A stretch of DNA of 64,000 nucleotides, taken from NCBI GenBank assembly GCA_050486445.1, contig JBJHDH010000011.1, forward strand, positions 16,433 through 80,432, in the 5' to 3' direction. Under the pieces are notes generated by a model. It worked only from the letters and a program-made list of their open reading frames with translations, did not search any database and was not told the origin of the DNA. A program made the translations under genes and the position numbers. Of this stretch, positions 12,340-21,501 are shown piece after piece. The DNA comes from Euryhalocaulis sp050486445 (lineage in GTDB: Bacteria > Pseudomonadota > Alphaproteobacteria > Caulobacterales > Maricaulaceae). Position 1 is the stretch's first letter; every line of letters begins with the position of its first letter.

Positions 12340-13590
12340 ATGCCGTCACAGCCAGATGGTCAGTTGGCGCGCATGAACCGCGCGCAGGCCTATATCGTTC
12401 CCGTGCTGGCGTTTCTCACGCGCCGCTGGCGCCTGCTTTCCATCGCGGCGGCGCTGGCGCTGACCGCTTTGCTGTCCATTCTGGTCATCACCCATCGCAA
12501 TAATCTGTTCGTGCTGCTGAACGATCCGGGCACGCCCTTCCAGATCTGGCAGCCGCCGCCGGCGCCGGATTACGCCGAAGCCGACGCCTGGGCGCTGGCG
12601 CCTGATCTTTCGGACGATGACGTGGCGGCGGTGTTTTTCATCCACCCGACCACCTATTCGGGCGGCGGCGACTGGAACGCGCCCATCGACAAGCCGCTGA
12701 GCCGCAACACGGTCGACCGGATAATGCTGCCCAATCACGCGGGGCCGTTTATCGCCGCCGGGCCAGTCTTCGCGCCGCGCTATCGCCAGGCCTCGCTCTA
12801 CACGCTGCTGACCAATCGCGACGATGCGCGCCGCGCGCGCACCTTCGCCTATCGGGACGTGGCGCGCGCCTTTGACGCCTTTCTGGAGCGGATCGGCGAT
12901 GAACGGGCCTTTGTGCTGGCAGGGACCGGCCAGGGCGGGCTGCACGCTATCGGGCTGCTCCGCGACCGCGTCGCCAGGGATCCGGCGGTGCAAAACCGCA
13001 TGATCGCCGCCTATATTATCGAGTATCCGGTTCCGGCCGATCTTTATGACAATGCGCTGTCGCCCCTGACGCCCTGCCGCGCCGCCGGCGACTTCCGATG
13101 CGTCATCAGCTGGGCCTCGGCGCGCGCCAGCGATACGCGGCGCATCCGCCACCTCACCGAGCACCTGATGGTCTGGGGCCCCGGCGATATGCGTCCCGTC
13201 TCCGGCCGCCGGCTGACCTGCATGAATCCGCTGTTGTGGAATCTGAGCGAAGACTTTGCTCCGGCGCGCCTCAATCGCGGCGCAGTGGCGGCCGAAGGCC
13301 TGGAGTCCGGCGTGATGCCCAGCCCCGCCCCGGGCCAGACCAGCGCCCAGTGCCAGGACGGCGTTCTGCTGATCGAAGATGCGGCCTCGCGACGGTTCCG
13401 GCCGCCTCTGGCGCTGGTCCAGCGTTATCGTGTTCAGCCTTACAATCTTTTTTACGAAGACATTCGCGCCAATCTCGCGGTCCGCACCCAGGCCGCACTG
13501 GCCCGCATGGCGGATGACGCACGCTACGCCGCGCCGATCGAACAGGAAGTCATTTTCGGCGCTGCGCCCATCCACCGCGTCCCTGACTAG
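12340..13590 (+). CDS. DUF3089 (alpha/beta-hydrolase-like) protein with degenerate nucleophile elbow
   Basis: An approximately 416-aa protein anchored by an N-terminal membrane helix (LLSIAAALALTALLSILVI). The start is uncertain: ATG 12340 or 12373. The DUF3089 block is clear: VAAVFFIHPTTYSGG, then FAYRDVARAFDAFLER. Where relatives carry a G-H-S-Q-G nucleophile elbow, this protein reads AGTGQGG, so the expected Ser is Gly and the His is Thr. The protein may therefore be non-enzymatic or use another residue. It is probably periplasm-facing and has no operon partner. Confidence 0.8.
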   Translation: MPSQPDGQLARMNRAQAYIVPVLAFLTRRWRLLSIAAALALTALLSILVITHRNNLFVLLNDPGTPFQIWQPPPAPDYAEADAWALAPDLSDDDVAAVFFIHPTTYSGGGDWNAPIDKPLSRNTVDRIMLPNHAGPFIAAGPVFAPRYRQASLYTLLTNRDDARRARTFAYRDVARAFDAFLERIGDERAFVLAGTGQGGLHAIGLLRDRVARDPAVQNRMIAAYIIEYPVPADLYDNALSPLTPCRAAGDFRCVISWASARASDTRRIRHLTEHLMVWGPGDMRPVSGRRLTCMNPLLWNLSEDFAPARLNRGAVAAEGLESGVMPSPAPGQTSAQCQDGVLLIEDAASRRFRPPLALVQRYRVQPYNLFYEDIRANLAVRTQAALARMADDARYAAPIEQEVIFGAAPIHRVPD

Positions 13591-13605
13591 GCTGTATTGC
13601 AAAAC

Positions 13606-13632
13606 AAAAGACCGGCGCGAGGCCGGTCTTTC
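13606..13632. terminator. bidirectional intrinsic terminator
   Basis: AAAGACCGGC pairs with GCCGGTCTTT around a five-base loop. On the minus strand it is followed by CTTTTGTTTT and on the plus strand by TTTCG. It lies between the stops of the convergent DUF3089 and glycine-zipper lipoprotein genes and can serve both, more strongly the minus-strand gene. Confidence 0.85.
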
Positions 13633-13660
13633 GCATATCCGTCTTTATATCTCGCCGGTA

Positions 13661-13903
13661 TCAGCAGGTGCGGTCTTCGCGGCATCCGACGATTGCCCCC
13701 GCGGCCGCGCCAACACCGGCGCCAACGGCGGCGCCTTCGACAACACCAACGCCGCCTGAAAGAATGCCGACACCCGCGCCCGCTGCGGCGCCGACGCCCG
13801 CTCCGGTCAACGCCCTGTTCTGCGTATGCGCCGAACAGGCGCCAAGACCGAGCGCCAGCGTGCCCGCGGCGGCATAAGCGACGAATTTTGATCTTCCATG
13901 CAT
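13661..13903 (-). CDS. glycine-zipper small lipoprotein
   Basis: An 80-aa precursor. The ATG at 13903 has GGGAGA upstream. The signal peptide ends in a lipobox (LGACS), giving a lipidated mature protein of about 58 residues. The mature part is an alternating Gly/Ala zipper (GAGVGAAAGAGVG twice, flanking GGVGVVEGAA) of the type that inserts into or packs against membranes. OsmB/SlyB-like lipoproteins share this architecture. The C-terminus ends with a Cys pair (CREDRTC). It is expressed alone and terminated by the 13606-13632 hairpin. Confidence 0.82.
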   Translation of the reverse strand: MHGRSKFVAYAAAGTLALGLGACSAHTQNRALTGAGVGAAAGAGVGILSGGVGVVEGAAVGAGVGAAAGAIVGCREDRTC

Positions 13904-14104
13904 CGTCTTTCTCCCTGACTGCACACAGCAGTTCAATGATCGTCTGAAGCAACGCGCGCGCTGCGGTTGCGTTCCCGCATCGCCGCGCCAACGCTGAATC
14001 CCGGCATTTTTTTACGTTTTTCGGCCGCCGGCCCCATGTTTCCATTATCGGGGCAACACTTTCGTAAACCGTTTGGGGCAATTTCCCCCCCGGGAGAGGG
14101 GTAA

Positions 14105-16054
14105 ATGCGCGTCGACTCGGCGGAATTGCAACGAATCGTTGATTTGGCGTCTCCCGGCCTGTTCGCGGCCGGTGAAGACGGCGCCATTCTTTATGCCAAT
14201 CCCGGCTTCGCCTCATTACTGGGATATCGCAGCGCCGACGAGTTCGTGGCGGTTTCCGGCGGACTTGCGGCCTGTTTTGCCGAACCCGGGCAGTGGCGCG
14301 CACTGGCGGATCAGATAGACCGCGAAGGCGCCGTGGAGGGGGCGATCCGCCGCTTCCTGCGCAAGGATGGCGCGGAGATCGCCCTTTCCTTTTCCTGCCG
14401 CCGCGCCAATGAAGATTCCGGACCCCGCTATGCCGGTTCTGTTACGGATGTCACGGCGCTGGCCGGAGATACATCCGAGCAGCACTATCGGGAAATCTAT
14501 TCCAGTGCGCCCGTTGGAATCTATCGCATCTCGCCCGAAGGACGCGCGATCAGCGCCAACGCCGCTTTCTTTTCCATGTTCGGATTTTCCACCGAGACCG
14601 GCCTGCGCGCCGGCTTCAACGCCGATACGATCTATGCCGAATCTGGACAGCGCACCGAACTCTTGCGGCAACTGGACATCCACGGCTACGTCGAGGGATT
14701 TGAATCCGAGCTTGCCGTGACGGGTGAAGGCCGCCGCCGCTGGGTCAGCGAAACGGCGCGCGCGGTGCGCGGCGAGGACGGCCGGGTCGCCTATTATGAA
14801 GGCGTTATGGAAGACATCACCGCGCGCAAGGAGGCCGCCGCGCTACGCCGCATCGCCGAACAGGCCGAACGCGCCAATCGCATCAAGTCCGAATTCCTCG
14901 CCTCCATGAGCCATGAGCTGCGTACGCCCCTGAACGGGGTGATCGGCGCCGCGCATGTGCTGAAGCGCAGCGTGGCTGAGGAAAAGGATCGTCAGCTTGC
15001 GCAGCTGATTGTCACTTCGGGCGAAAGCCTGCTTACCATCCTCAACGACATTCTCGACCTCGCCAAGGTTGAGGCCGGCCGGCTGGAGCTGGAGATCGAC
15101 ACATTCGACCCGCACCAGATGGTGGAAGAGACGCTGCAACACTGGCGCCCGCTGGCCTCTGAAAAGCGGCTGGAGCTGAAAACCGAGATCGGCGCCGCTG
15201 TGCCAGGCAGGCTGCGCGGCGACTCCCGCCGTATCCGCCAGGTGATGAGCAATTACATTTCCAACGCGCTGAAATTCACCGAGAACGGATCCATCACTGT
15301 CTGTCTCACCGCCCGGCCGGACGGCGCCTGCACGCGGCTGTGCGTCGAGGTGCGCGACAGCGGCGTTGGCATCCCGGAGGACGGCCGCGCGCGCGTTTTC
15401 GACAAATTCTTCCAGCTCAAGGAAATTTCCCGCAACAAGGGCGGCACGGGTCTGGGCCTGGCGATTTGCCGTGAGTTTGCCGCGCTGATGGGGGGCGAGG
15501 TCGGCTGCGACGTGGCGCCGGAAGGCGGCGCCTGTTTCTGGCTTTCCGTGCCGCTGCATGTTCCGGATGAAGCCGCGCGGGAAGAGACCGAGGAAGAGAA
15601 CGATGTCGTCAGCCTGCACGGGCTGAAAATTCTCGCCGCCGAGGACAACGCCATCAATCGCCGGGTGCTCAGCGCTTTGCTGGAAAATTTTGACTGCACG
15701 CCAATCTTCGCCGAAGACGGCCGTCAGGCGCTGGACGCGCTGATGGCCGGGCGGTTCGACGTGATCCTGATGGATATCCAGATGCCGGAAATGGACGGCA
15801 TCGAAGTGGTGAAACGCTTCCGCCAATACGAGACGGAGACGGGAGCGCCGCGCACGCCCGTAATCGCGCTGACCGCGAACGCCATGGAAGGCGACCGCGA
15901 AGCCTATCTGGAAGCGGGCATGGACGATTTCGTCGCCAAACCCATCGACCCTGCCCTGCTGTTGCAGACCATCGCCAGCGTTCATGTCCATCTTGGCGGC
16001 GGCGTTATCACTGGCGGCGCGCCGGCGCAGGTCTCTGCCGCGGACGCGGCCTGA
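14105..16054 (+). CDS. PAS-PAS hybrid sensor histidine kinase/response regulator
   Basis: A 649-aa soluble hybrid kinase; GAGAGGGG precedes the ATG. Two PAS domains occupy roughly residues 10-115 and 125-240. HisKA carries the phosphoacceptor His270 in FLASMSHELRTPLNG. The HATPase domain has the N-box around N383 (NYISNALKF), DSGVGIP and GGTGLGLAI. A C-terminal receiver (about 507-625) has paired acidic residues in AAEDN, phosphoacceptor Asp557 (LMDIQMPEMDG) and Lys in AKPID. With no membrane segment it should sense a cytoplasmic signal. A phosphorelay through a separate Hpt protein is likely, and orphan Hpt genes lie at 21 kb and 43 kb. Confidence 0.95.
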   Translation: MRVDSAELQRIVDLASPGLFAAGEDGAILYANPGFASLLGYRSADEFVAVSGGLAACFAEPGQWRALADQIDREGAVEGAIRRFLRKDGAEIALSFSCRRANEDSGPRYAGSVTDVTALAGDTSEQHYREIYSSAPVGIYRISPEGRAISANAAFFSMFGFSTETGLRAGFNADTIYAESGQRTELLRQLDIHGYVEGFESELAVTGEGRRRWVSETARAVRGEDGRVAYYEGVMEDITARKEAAALRRIAEQAERANRIKSEFLASMSHELRTPLNGVIGAAHVLKRSVAEEKDRQLAQLIVTSGESLLTILNDILDLAKVEAGRLELEIDTFDPHQMVEETLQHWRPLASEKRLELKTEIGAAVPGRLRGDSRRIRQVMSNYISNALKFTENGSITVCLTARPDGACTRLCVEVRDSGVGIPEDGRARVFDKFFQLKEISRNKGGTGLGLAICREFAALMGGEVGCDVAPEGGACFWLSVPLHVPDEAAREETEEENDVVSLHGLKILAAEDNAINRRVLSALLENFDCTPIFAEDGRQALDALMAGRFDVILMDIQMPEMDGIEVVKRFRQYETETGAPRTPVIALTANAMEGDREAYLEAGMDDFVAKPIDPALLLQTIASVHVHLGGGVITGGAPAQVSAADAA

Positions 16055-16075
16055 CCGCACTCAGGATATACAGGT

Positions 16076-18607
16076 TTATTCTGCACCCATCGCTTTCATG
16101 GCGGCGGCTGTGATTGACTGGCGCAGGCCGGGCATCTCTGCCCATGGGTCGGCTTTCATCTTCGCCAGCCGCTTCTCCATGCTCCCCAAGGTCCATGCGG
16201 CGGGGCTTTTCAGCGTATCCAGCTCGTCCCATGACAGCGGCGCCCCGACCGGCGCGCCTGCTCGCGCGCGTGTGGAGTATGGCGCAATCGCCGTGTTCAT
16301 CCGGTCGTTGCGCAGATAATCGACGAAGATGCGGCCGCTCCGCCGTTTCTTCGCCATGTTTGCGACATAGCGCGCCGGGTCGGCCTCCTCCATACGCTCC
16401 GCCACAGCACGGGCGAACGCCTTCACCTCTTTCCATTCGCGCCTTCGCGTAAGCGGTGCAACAACATGCAGCCCCTTGCCGCCCGTGGCTTTCAGGAACG
16501 AGGTCAGCCCCACAGACTCCAGCACGCCCCGCACCTCACGCGCAGCCTGCTTCACCGCCGCAAAATCCACATCCGGGCCCGGATCGAGATCGAAGATCAT
16601 CGTATCGGGCCGCTCCAGATCGTCGATGCGCGCGCCCCAGGGATGCAGCTCCAGCGCGCCGATCTGCGCCGCGGCGACCAGCGCCGCCGGAGTCTGGAAC
16701 AGCAGATAATCGCCCTCACCTTCCCGCTCAGGCACGGTGACGCGACCGATCTGCTCCGGCGCCCCGGCCCAGATATGGCGCTGATAGAAGCACTCGCCGC
16801 CCTGCCCCTCCGGACAGCGCAGGATGCTGACCGGCCGGTCCTTCAGGAAGGGCAGAATACGATCCGCCACCGCCAGATAATATTCGGCCAGGCGCCGCTT
16901 GGTGATTCCCTGATCGGGCCACAGCACGCGATCGGGGTGCGTAAGGCGCACGCCCGCGAGCGTGGCGGCGTCATCGCCGGACCTGGCCTTTGAGCCAGGC
17001 TTCGCCACGGCGCCGCCCTTGGCTTTTGTTTCCGCCGGCGGCGGCTTCGGAGTCTCCCGCACAATATCCTCCGGCTTTTTATCCTCGCGCAGCGCCACGA
17101 AGGAAGGATGACGCAGCCGTCCGTCCTGCGTCCACTCCAAAAACTGCACCTCCACCACATGCTCCGGCCGTGCGAACACGGCGCCGCGCGCCATGGCGCG
17201 GGGAATATCGCCAAATGGATTGGGCGCGCAGGTGGCGTCCAGACGCCGCTTCCATTCCCGTGTCTGCGCCGCGCTGAATCCCGTTCCAACGCGCCCGGAA
17301 TAATGCAGCGCATCACCTTCCCACACGCCGAGCAGCAGCGAGGCGACGCCCCGCGGATTTTTTTCCGATGGCGAATAACCGCCGACAACGAATTCCTGCC
17401 GCCGGATGCATTTTGTCTTCAGCCATGTCCGGCTGCGCGCGGACACATAGCGGGCGTCCGCCTTTTTCGAGATAATCCCTTCCAGCCCCGCCTTGCAGGC
17501 CTGTTCGTGAAAGGCCGCGCCGCGCCCCGCGACATGATCGCTGTAGCGCACCTGACCGATAATATCCGGGCCGCCGAACAGGGCGCGCAGCATCTCCTTC
17601 CGCTCCACGAGCGGGCGCCGCACCAGGCTTCGTCCGTCCAGCTTCAGAATATCGAACAGGAAGAGAGTCAGCGGCTGCGGCCCGCCGCCCAGCGTATCTT
17701 TCAGCAGTTTGAAATCCGTTCGGCCTTCGGAATCCACCACGCAGATCTCGCCGTCGAGCAAAGCGGACTTTACGCCAAGGCGTTCCAGATCGGGGACCAG
17801 CGTGCGGAATTTTTCCGTCCAGTCCTTGCCGGAACGGGTGAAGATGCGCGCACCGCCTTTCCCAAGCGCGCAAATCGCCCGATAGCCATCGAACTTGATC
17901 TCGTGCAGCCAGCCGTCACCCTCCGGCGCATCGCTCACAAGCGTGGCAAGCTGGGGCGCGGCGAAGGCCGGCCGCGCCAGCGTTCGCTTTACGGACGCTG
18001 TTTTGGCCGCGGGCGCCTTCACGTCCGCCCCCGCCGCGATGTCCTGCATGCCGCGGCCGGTCTTCACACTGACATCCAGCTCGGCGACCGGGCCAACGGC
18101 GTCACGCGCCGCCTTGTCGCGCTCCTTGATGAGCAGCCAGTTCTCCCGCCCCCGCTCCTCGTTCATGCGAACCAGAACCCAGTCGCCGGAAAGACGCTCG
18201 CCATACAGGGTGAATTTCAGCTCGCCCTTTTCCAGCCCCGCATCGACATCCCCGCGCGGCGTCCAGCGTCCGCGATCCCACAGCATGACCGTGCCGCCGC
18301 CATACTCGCCCTTGGGGATCACGCCTTCAAAATCGCCATAGGTGACGGGGTGATCCTCTGTCCGCACAGCCAGGCGCCGGTCTTTCGGATTCAGCGACGG
18401 TCCCTTGGGCGCGGCCCAGGAGAGCAGCACGCCATCATGCTCCAGCCGGAAGTCGTAATGCAGACGCCGGGCGGCGTGCTTCTGGATCAGATAGGCGCGG
18501 CCGTTCTCTTTACCGGCTTCGCCGCGCGGTTCCTGCGTGCGGGTGAAATCCCGTTTGGCGTTATAGGTTTTCAGCGAGCGCCGCTTTTCGCGGGGCGCGG
18601 CGGGCAT
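16076..18607 (-). CDS. ligD: multifunctional NHEJ DNA ligase LigD
   Basis: LigD trims, fills and seals double-strand breaks together with Ku. It is 843 aa with domains in the order phosphoesterase, ligase, polymerase. The N-terminal 3'-phosphoesterase has HAARRLHYDFRLEHDG and EGVIPKGEYGGG. The ATP-dependent ligase has the adenylated Lys238 in HEIKFDGYR. The C-terminal primase-type polymerase starts near residue 545 (LTHPDRVLWPD) and carries the catalytic DLDPG acidic pair. A basic low-complexity linker (about 520-545) separates ligase and polymerase. The gene begins at the base immediately after the ku stop, so the two are one transcription unit. Confidence 0.97.
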   Translation of the reverse strand: MPAAPREKRRSLKTYNAKRDFTRTQEPRGEAGKENGRAYLIQKHAARRLHYDFRLEHDGVLLSWAAPKGPSLNPKDRRLAVRTEDHPVTYGDFEGVIPKGEYGGGTVMLWDRGRWTPRGDVDAGLEKGELKFTLYGERLSGDWVLVRMNEERGRENWLLIKERDKAARDAVGPVAELDVSVKTGRGMQDIAAGADVKAPAAKTASVKRTLARPAFAAPQLATLVSDAPEGDGWLHEIKFDGYRAICALGKGGARIFTRSGKDWTEKFRTLVPDLERLGVKSALLDGEICVVDSEGRTDFKLLKDTLGGGPQPLTLFLFDILKLDGRSLVRRPLVERKEMLRALFGGPDIIGQVRYSDHVAGRGAAFHEQACKAGLEGIISKKADARYVSARSRTWLKTKCIRRQEFVVGGYSPSEKNPRGVASLLLGVWEGDALHYSGRVGTGFSAAQTREWKRRLDATCAPNPFGDIPRAMARGAVFARPEHVVEVQFLEWTQDGRLRHPSFVALREDKKPEDIVRETPKPPPAETKAKGGAVAKPGSKARSGDDAATLAGVRLTHPDRVLWPDQGITKRRLAEYYLAVADRILPFLKDRPVSILRCPEGQGGECFYQRHIWAGAPEQIGRVTVPEREGEGDYLLFQTPAALVAAAQIGALELHPWGARIDDLERPDTMIFDLDPGPDVDFAAVKQAAREVRGVLESVGLTSFLKATGGKGLHVVAPLTRRREWKEVKAFARAVAERMEEADPARYVANMAKKRRSGRIFVDYLRNDRMNTAIAPYSTRARAGAPVGAPLSWDELDTLKSPAAWTLGSMEKRLAKMKADPWAEMPGLRQSITAAAMKAMGAE

Positions 18608-19522
18608 CTATGCGCTCCGGCGCGCGCGCTTGTTCGCCGGGGCCTTCGCGGAAGTCCTGGCGGACTTCTTCGCCGCGGCTTTGGCAGGTTTCTTCGCCGG
18701 CTTCTTCGCAATGGACTTCGCGGGCTTTTTCGCCGCGCCGCCCTTGTTGCGCTCGACGCTGCGTTTGAGCGCTTCCATCAGGTCGATGACATTGCGGGTT
18801 TCCGGCGCCTCATCTTCGCCGATTTCCTCGACCGCACGGCCTTTGCGCTTGGCCTCGATCAACTCTTCCAGCGCCTCGGCGTAACGGTCGCGGAACGCCT
18901 CCGGCTCAAACGGCCCTGTCTTGCGCCGGATCAGTTCGGCCGCGAGGTCCAGCGCATCCTCGTCCGGCTCCACCTCAAGATCGTCGAAATAGGATTCGGC
19001 GTCGCGCACCTCACGTGCAAAACGCAGCGTCTCCAGCAGCAACCCGGCGCCGCAGGGGCGGATCGCCGCGATCCGGTCACGGCCCCGCATCGCCACCTGA
19101 CCAATGCCCGCCATCTTCGCCTGACGCAGCGCGTCGCGGATAACGACATAGGCCTCCTCCGCCGCCTCGCCATCCGGCGCCAGATAATACGGGCTTTCGA
19201 AATAGAGCGGACTGATCGCCCCGTGCTCGACGAACTGGACCAGCTCGATGGTCTTTTTCGACTCGACCTTCAGCTCGCTCAGCTCTTCATCGGAGAACAG
19301 CACATAGCGGTTCTTCTCGATCTCATAGCCTTTGACGATCTCGTCCGTATCCACGGGGCCGACGCCCGGCGCGACTTTCTGATAGCGGATGCGCTTGCCG
19401 GAAGGTTCGTGAATCTGGTGCAGCGGCAGCGACGCCGAGGACGAAACGGCGTTGTACAGCCGTACCGGAACCGACACGAGCGAAAGCCGCAAATTCCCTT
19501 GCCATGTGGGTCTGGGGGCCAT
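18608..19522 (-). CDS. ku: non-homologous end-joining protein Ku
   Basis: A homodimeric ring that binds DNA ends and recruits LigD. At 304 aa it has the normal core (MAPRPTWQGNLRLSLVSVPV, then YQKVAPGVGPVDTDEIVKGYE). The last ~60 residues form an extended Lys/Ala/Pro-rich tail, the kind of C-terminus that modulates DNA threading and LigD contact in other Ku proteins. The stop abuts the ligD start with no gap. The region upstream (19523-19793) holds the promoter and a hairpin. Confidence 0.96.
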   Translation of the reverse strand: MAPRPTWQGNLRLSLVSVPVRLYNAVSSSASLPLHQIHEPSGKRIRYQKVAPGVGPVDTDEIVKGYEIEKNRYVLFSDEELSELKVESKKTIELVQFVEHGAISPLYFESPYYLAPDGEAAEEAYVVIRDALRQAKMAGIGQVAMRGRDRIAAIRPCGAGLLLETLRFAREVRDAESYFDDLEVEPDEDALDLAAELIRRKTGPFEPEAFRDRYAEALEELIEAKRKGRAVEEIGEDEAPETRNVIDLMEALKRSVERNKGGAAKKPAKSIAKKPAKKPAKAAAKKSARTSAKAPANKRARRSA

Positions 19523-19793
19523 GATCCACGCGCTGCTCTAACCCGGGCAAGAACGTTTCGCGCGCGCGCGGGGTTCCTCCAGCCAAAGAAGCAAGCGGCC
19601 GGAACAGTTTCCCGTTCCGGCCGCCGTTGAACGCAGCAACGTCAGGTCTAGTTTTGGGCGGCCAAGACCCGGCGCCACAGCGCCCAAGGGATCAGGCGCC
19701 GCCCGCGCCCAACCTGTGGATTCTCCACCATCATAAAGTTTTCTGGAGGGATTTGAACGGCCGGATGCGGTTTTCCGCATCGAATCGCGGGAA
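19523..19793. other. ku / ferredoxin-NADP reductase intergenic region with hairpins
   Basis: This 271-bp gap lies upstream of ku and downstream of the reductase, both on the minus strand. It contains an 11-bp perfect stem (GCGGCCGGAAC at 19595-19605 with GTTCCGGCCGC at 19614-19624). A second stem, GATGCGG-TTTT-CCGCATC (19764-19781), lies just past the reductase stop, where it could stabilise or end that transcript. No small ORF with convincing codon use was found. Confidence 0.6.
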
Positions 19794-20879
19794 TTATTCG
19801 CCGTCCTTCACGCCCAGCTTCTTTTGCAGGCTGGAGCTGGAGGTCGTGTACTGGAAGCGCAGCGTCTTGTCCGGATGTACATAAGTATGGGCGGCCTGCG
19901 TCATCAGCGCCGCTTCGTGAAAACCGCTGAGAATCAGCTTCAGCTTTCCGGGGTAGGTGTTGATGTCGCCAATCGCGAAAATGCCGGGCGTGGAGGTCTC
20001 GAATTTCTCCGTATCCACCGGAATCAAATTCTCATGCAGGTTCAAGCCGAAATCGGCGATGGGGCCCAGCTTCATGGTCAGGCCGAAAAACGGCAGATAG
20101 GCGTCGGCCGGAACCTCGACCTCGCCCTGCTCCGTGGTCACGCTGACCGACTCCAGCGCCGGCGCCGGACCGTGCAGCGCACTCACAGCCCCCATCAGGA
20201 AGCTCACCTTTCCCTCCGCTACCAGTGCGCGCATCTTGTTCACGCTGTCCGGCGCGGCGCGGAAGCTGTCGCGACGATGCACCAGCGTCACCGACTGTGC
20301 GACGGGCTGAAGATTCAGCACCCAGTCGAGCGCGGAATCGCCGCCGCCGCCGATCACCAGCCGCTTGCCGGCAAAGCGCTGCATCTGGCGCACGGCGTAG
20401 AAGACGCCCTCGCCCTCATAGGTCTCGATTTCCGGGATGGGCGGCTTTTTCGGCATGAATGAACCGCCGCCCGCGGCGATCACCACCACCGGCGCTATAA
20501 TCTCGGTTCCCATATCGGTGACGACACGCCATTTTCCGTCGTCCAGCCGCGTCATCTCCACCGCCATCTGGCCAAGATGGAAAACCGGGCTGAACGGGGC
20601 GATCTGCTGCATCAGCTTGTCGACCAGACCCTGCGCCGAAATCTCCGGCCAGGCGGGAATGTCATAGATCGGCTTTTCCGGGTACAGCTCGGTGCACTGG
20701 CCGCCGGGCCGGTCCAGAATGTCGATCAGATGCGCCTTCATGTCCGCAAGGCCCAGCTCGAACACCGCGAACAGCCCTACCGGACCCGCGCCAATAATGA
20801 TGATGTCGGTGATATGCGCCAGGCCCGGCTCGGCGGCCTGCGGCGTCTCGGGCAGAATATCGGAATCGGCAAGGCTCAT
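19794..20879 (-). CDS. ferredoxin/flavodoxin-NADP+ reductase, thioredoxin-reductase-like type
   Basis: A 361-aa FAD- and NADPH-binding flavoprotein that exchanges electrons between NADPH and ferredoxin or flavodoxin. The FAD site is IIIGAGPVGLFAVFE near the N-terminus, followed by RPGGQCTELYPEKPIYDIP, the signature of the TrxR-like FNR branch. The NADPH site is VIGGGGDSALDW, and the second FAD motif is TPGIFAIGDINTYPGKLKLILSGFHEAA. The redox-active CxxC of thioredoxin reductase is absent, which separates it from that enzyme. It stands alone; its start is well defined. Confidence 0.92.
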   Translation of the reverse strand: MSLADSDILPETPQAAEPGLAHITDIIIIGAGPVGLFAVFELGLADMKAHLIDILDRPGGQCTELYPEKPIYDIPAWPEISAQGLVDKLMQQIAPFSPVFHLGQMAVEMTRLDDGKWRVVTDMGTEIIAPVVVIAAGGGSFMPKKPPIPEIETYEGEGVFYAVRQMQRFAGKRLVIGGGGDSALDWVLNLQPVAQSVTLVHRRDSFRAAPDSVNKMRALVAEGKVSFLMGAVSALHGPAPALESVSVTTEQGEVEVPADAYLPFFGLTMKLGPIADFGLNLHENLIPVDTEKFETSTPGIFAIGDINTYPGKLKLILSGFHEAALMTQAAHTYVHPDKTLRFQYTTSSSSLQKKLGVKDGE

Positions 20880-20980
20880 GGGAACTTCCCGGACAGCGGA
20901 ACCGGCCCGGAAATAGAGCCGGTTCAGTGTAATCTGAAAACGCTATAGAGACGCCGGAGCGGCGAGGCCAGCGTTCCCGC

Positions 20981-21352
20981 TCAGCGGCCGCGCAGCCCGC
21001 CGATCTCCGCGGCATGGTCGCGGGCCGCGACCGCGTCCAGCACCGCCTTCACCGCCGCGCGCACATCCTGCGCCGCCACGGCGCGCGCCGCGGCCGAGCC
21101 TTCGGCCGCCGCCTCCGCCGCTTCGCAGCATTCGGCCAGCGCGAACGCGCCAATGCCCCGTGCCGAGCCTTTCAGCGTATGCGCGGCGGCGCGCCAATCC
21201 TCAATCGCGGCCTCCACGGCCAGCAGACGCAGCCACATTTCGGTCTGTTCGCGGAACAGCTCGAAAATCTCCGCCTCCAGCGCGCGGTCGCCGCCCGTAT
21301 AGGCGGCCAGATGCGCAAAATCGACAGGTGAATCCGGAGGCGGCGATGTCAT
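20981..21352 (-). CDS. orphan Hpt (histidine phosphotransfer) domain protein
   Basis: A 123-aa single-domain phosphotransfer protein. I start it at ATG 21352 (MTSPPPDSP) because upstream residues look non-coding. The Hpt motif AAHTLKGSARGIGA contains the phosphoacceptor His. The C-terminal half is Ala/Glu-rich helix. It has no kinase or receiver fused to it and would shuttle phosphate between a hybrid kinase and a response regulator. A second protein of similar size and motif lies at 43093. Confidence 0.85.
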   Translation of the reverse strand: MTSPPPDSPVDFAHLAAYTGGDRALEAEIFELFREQTEMWLRLLAVEAAIEDWRAAAHTLKGSARGIGAFALAECCEAAEAAAEGSAAARAVAAQDVRAAVKAVLDAVAARDHAAEIGGLRGR

Positions 21353-21501
21353 GGCGACACTCTGGCGCTGTGCGGGTTTTCGGCGCGTTAACAGCGACTT
21401 GCAGCGCAACTGCGCGCTGAACCTGCAATTCATCGGCGCTTCATGGGGTTTCTGGGAGTTTAACACGCAGAGGGATGCAGACCGACTCGAATGAGGCGAA
21501 C

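Noticed and set aside
14843..16060. 405-codon minus-strand frame opposite the hybrid kinase
   Set aside because: Pure shadow of the HisKA/HATPase/receiver codons.
18630..18760. Ku C-terminal Lys/Ala tail as a frameshift artefact
   Set aside because: The frame is intact to the stop, the codons are ordinary, and basic tails are known in Ku; similar tails occur in trigger factor here.
17108..19630. 840-codon plus-strand frame opposite ligD and ku
   Set aside because: Spans two well-defined genes on the other strand and has no family features.
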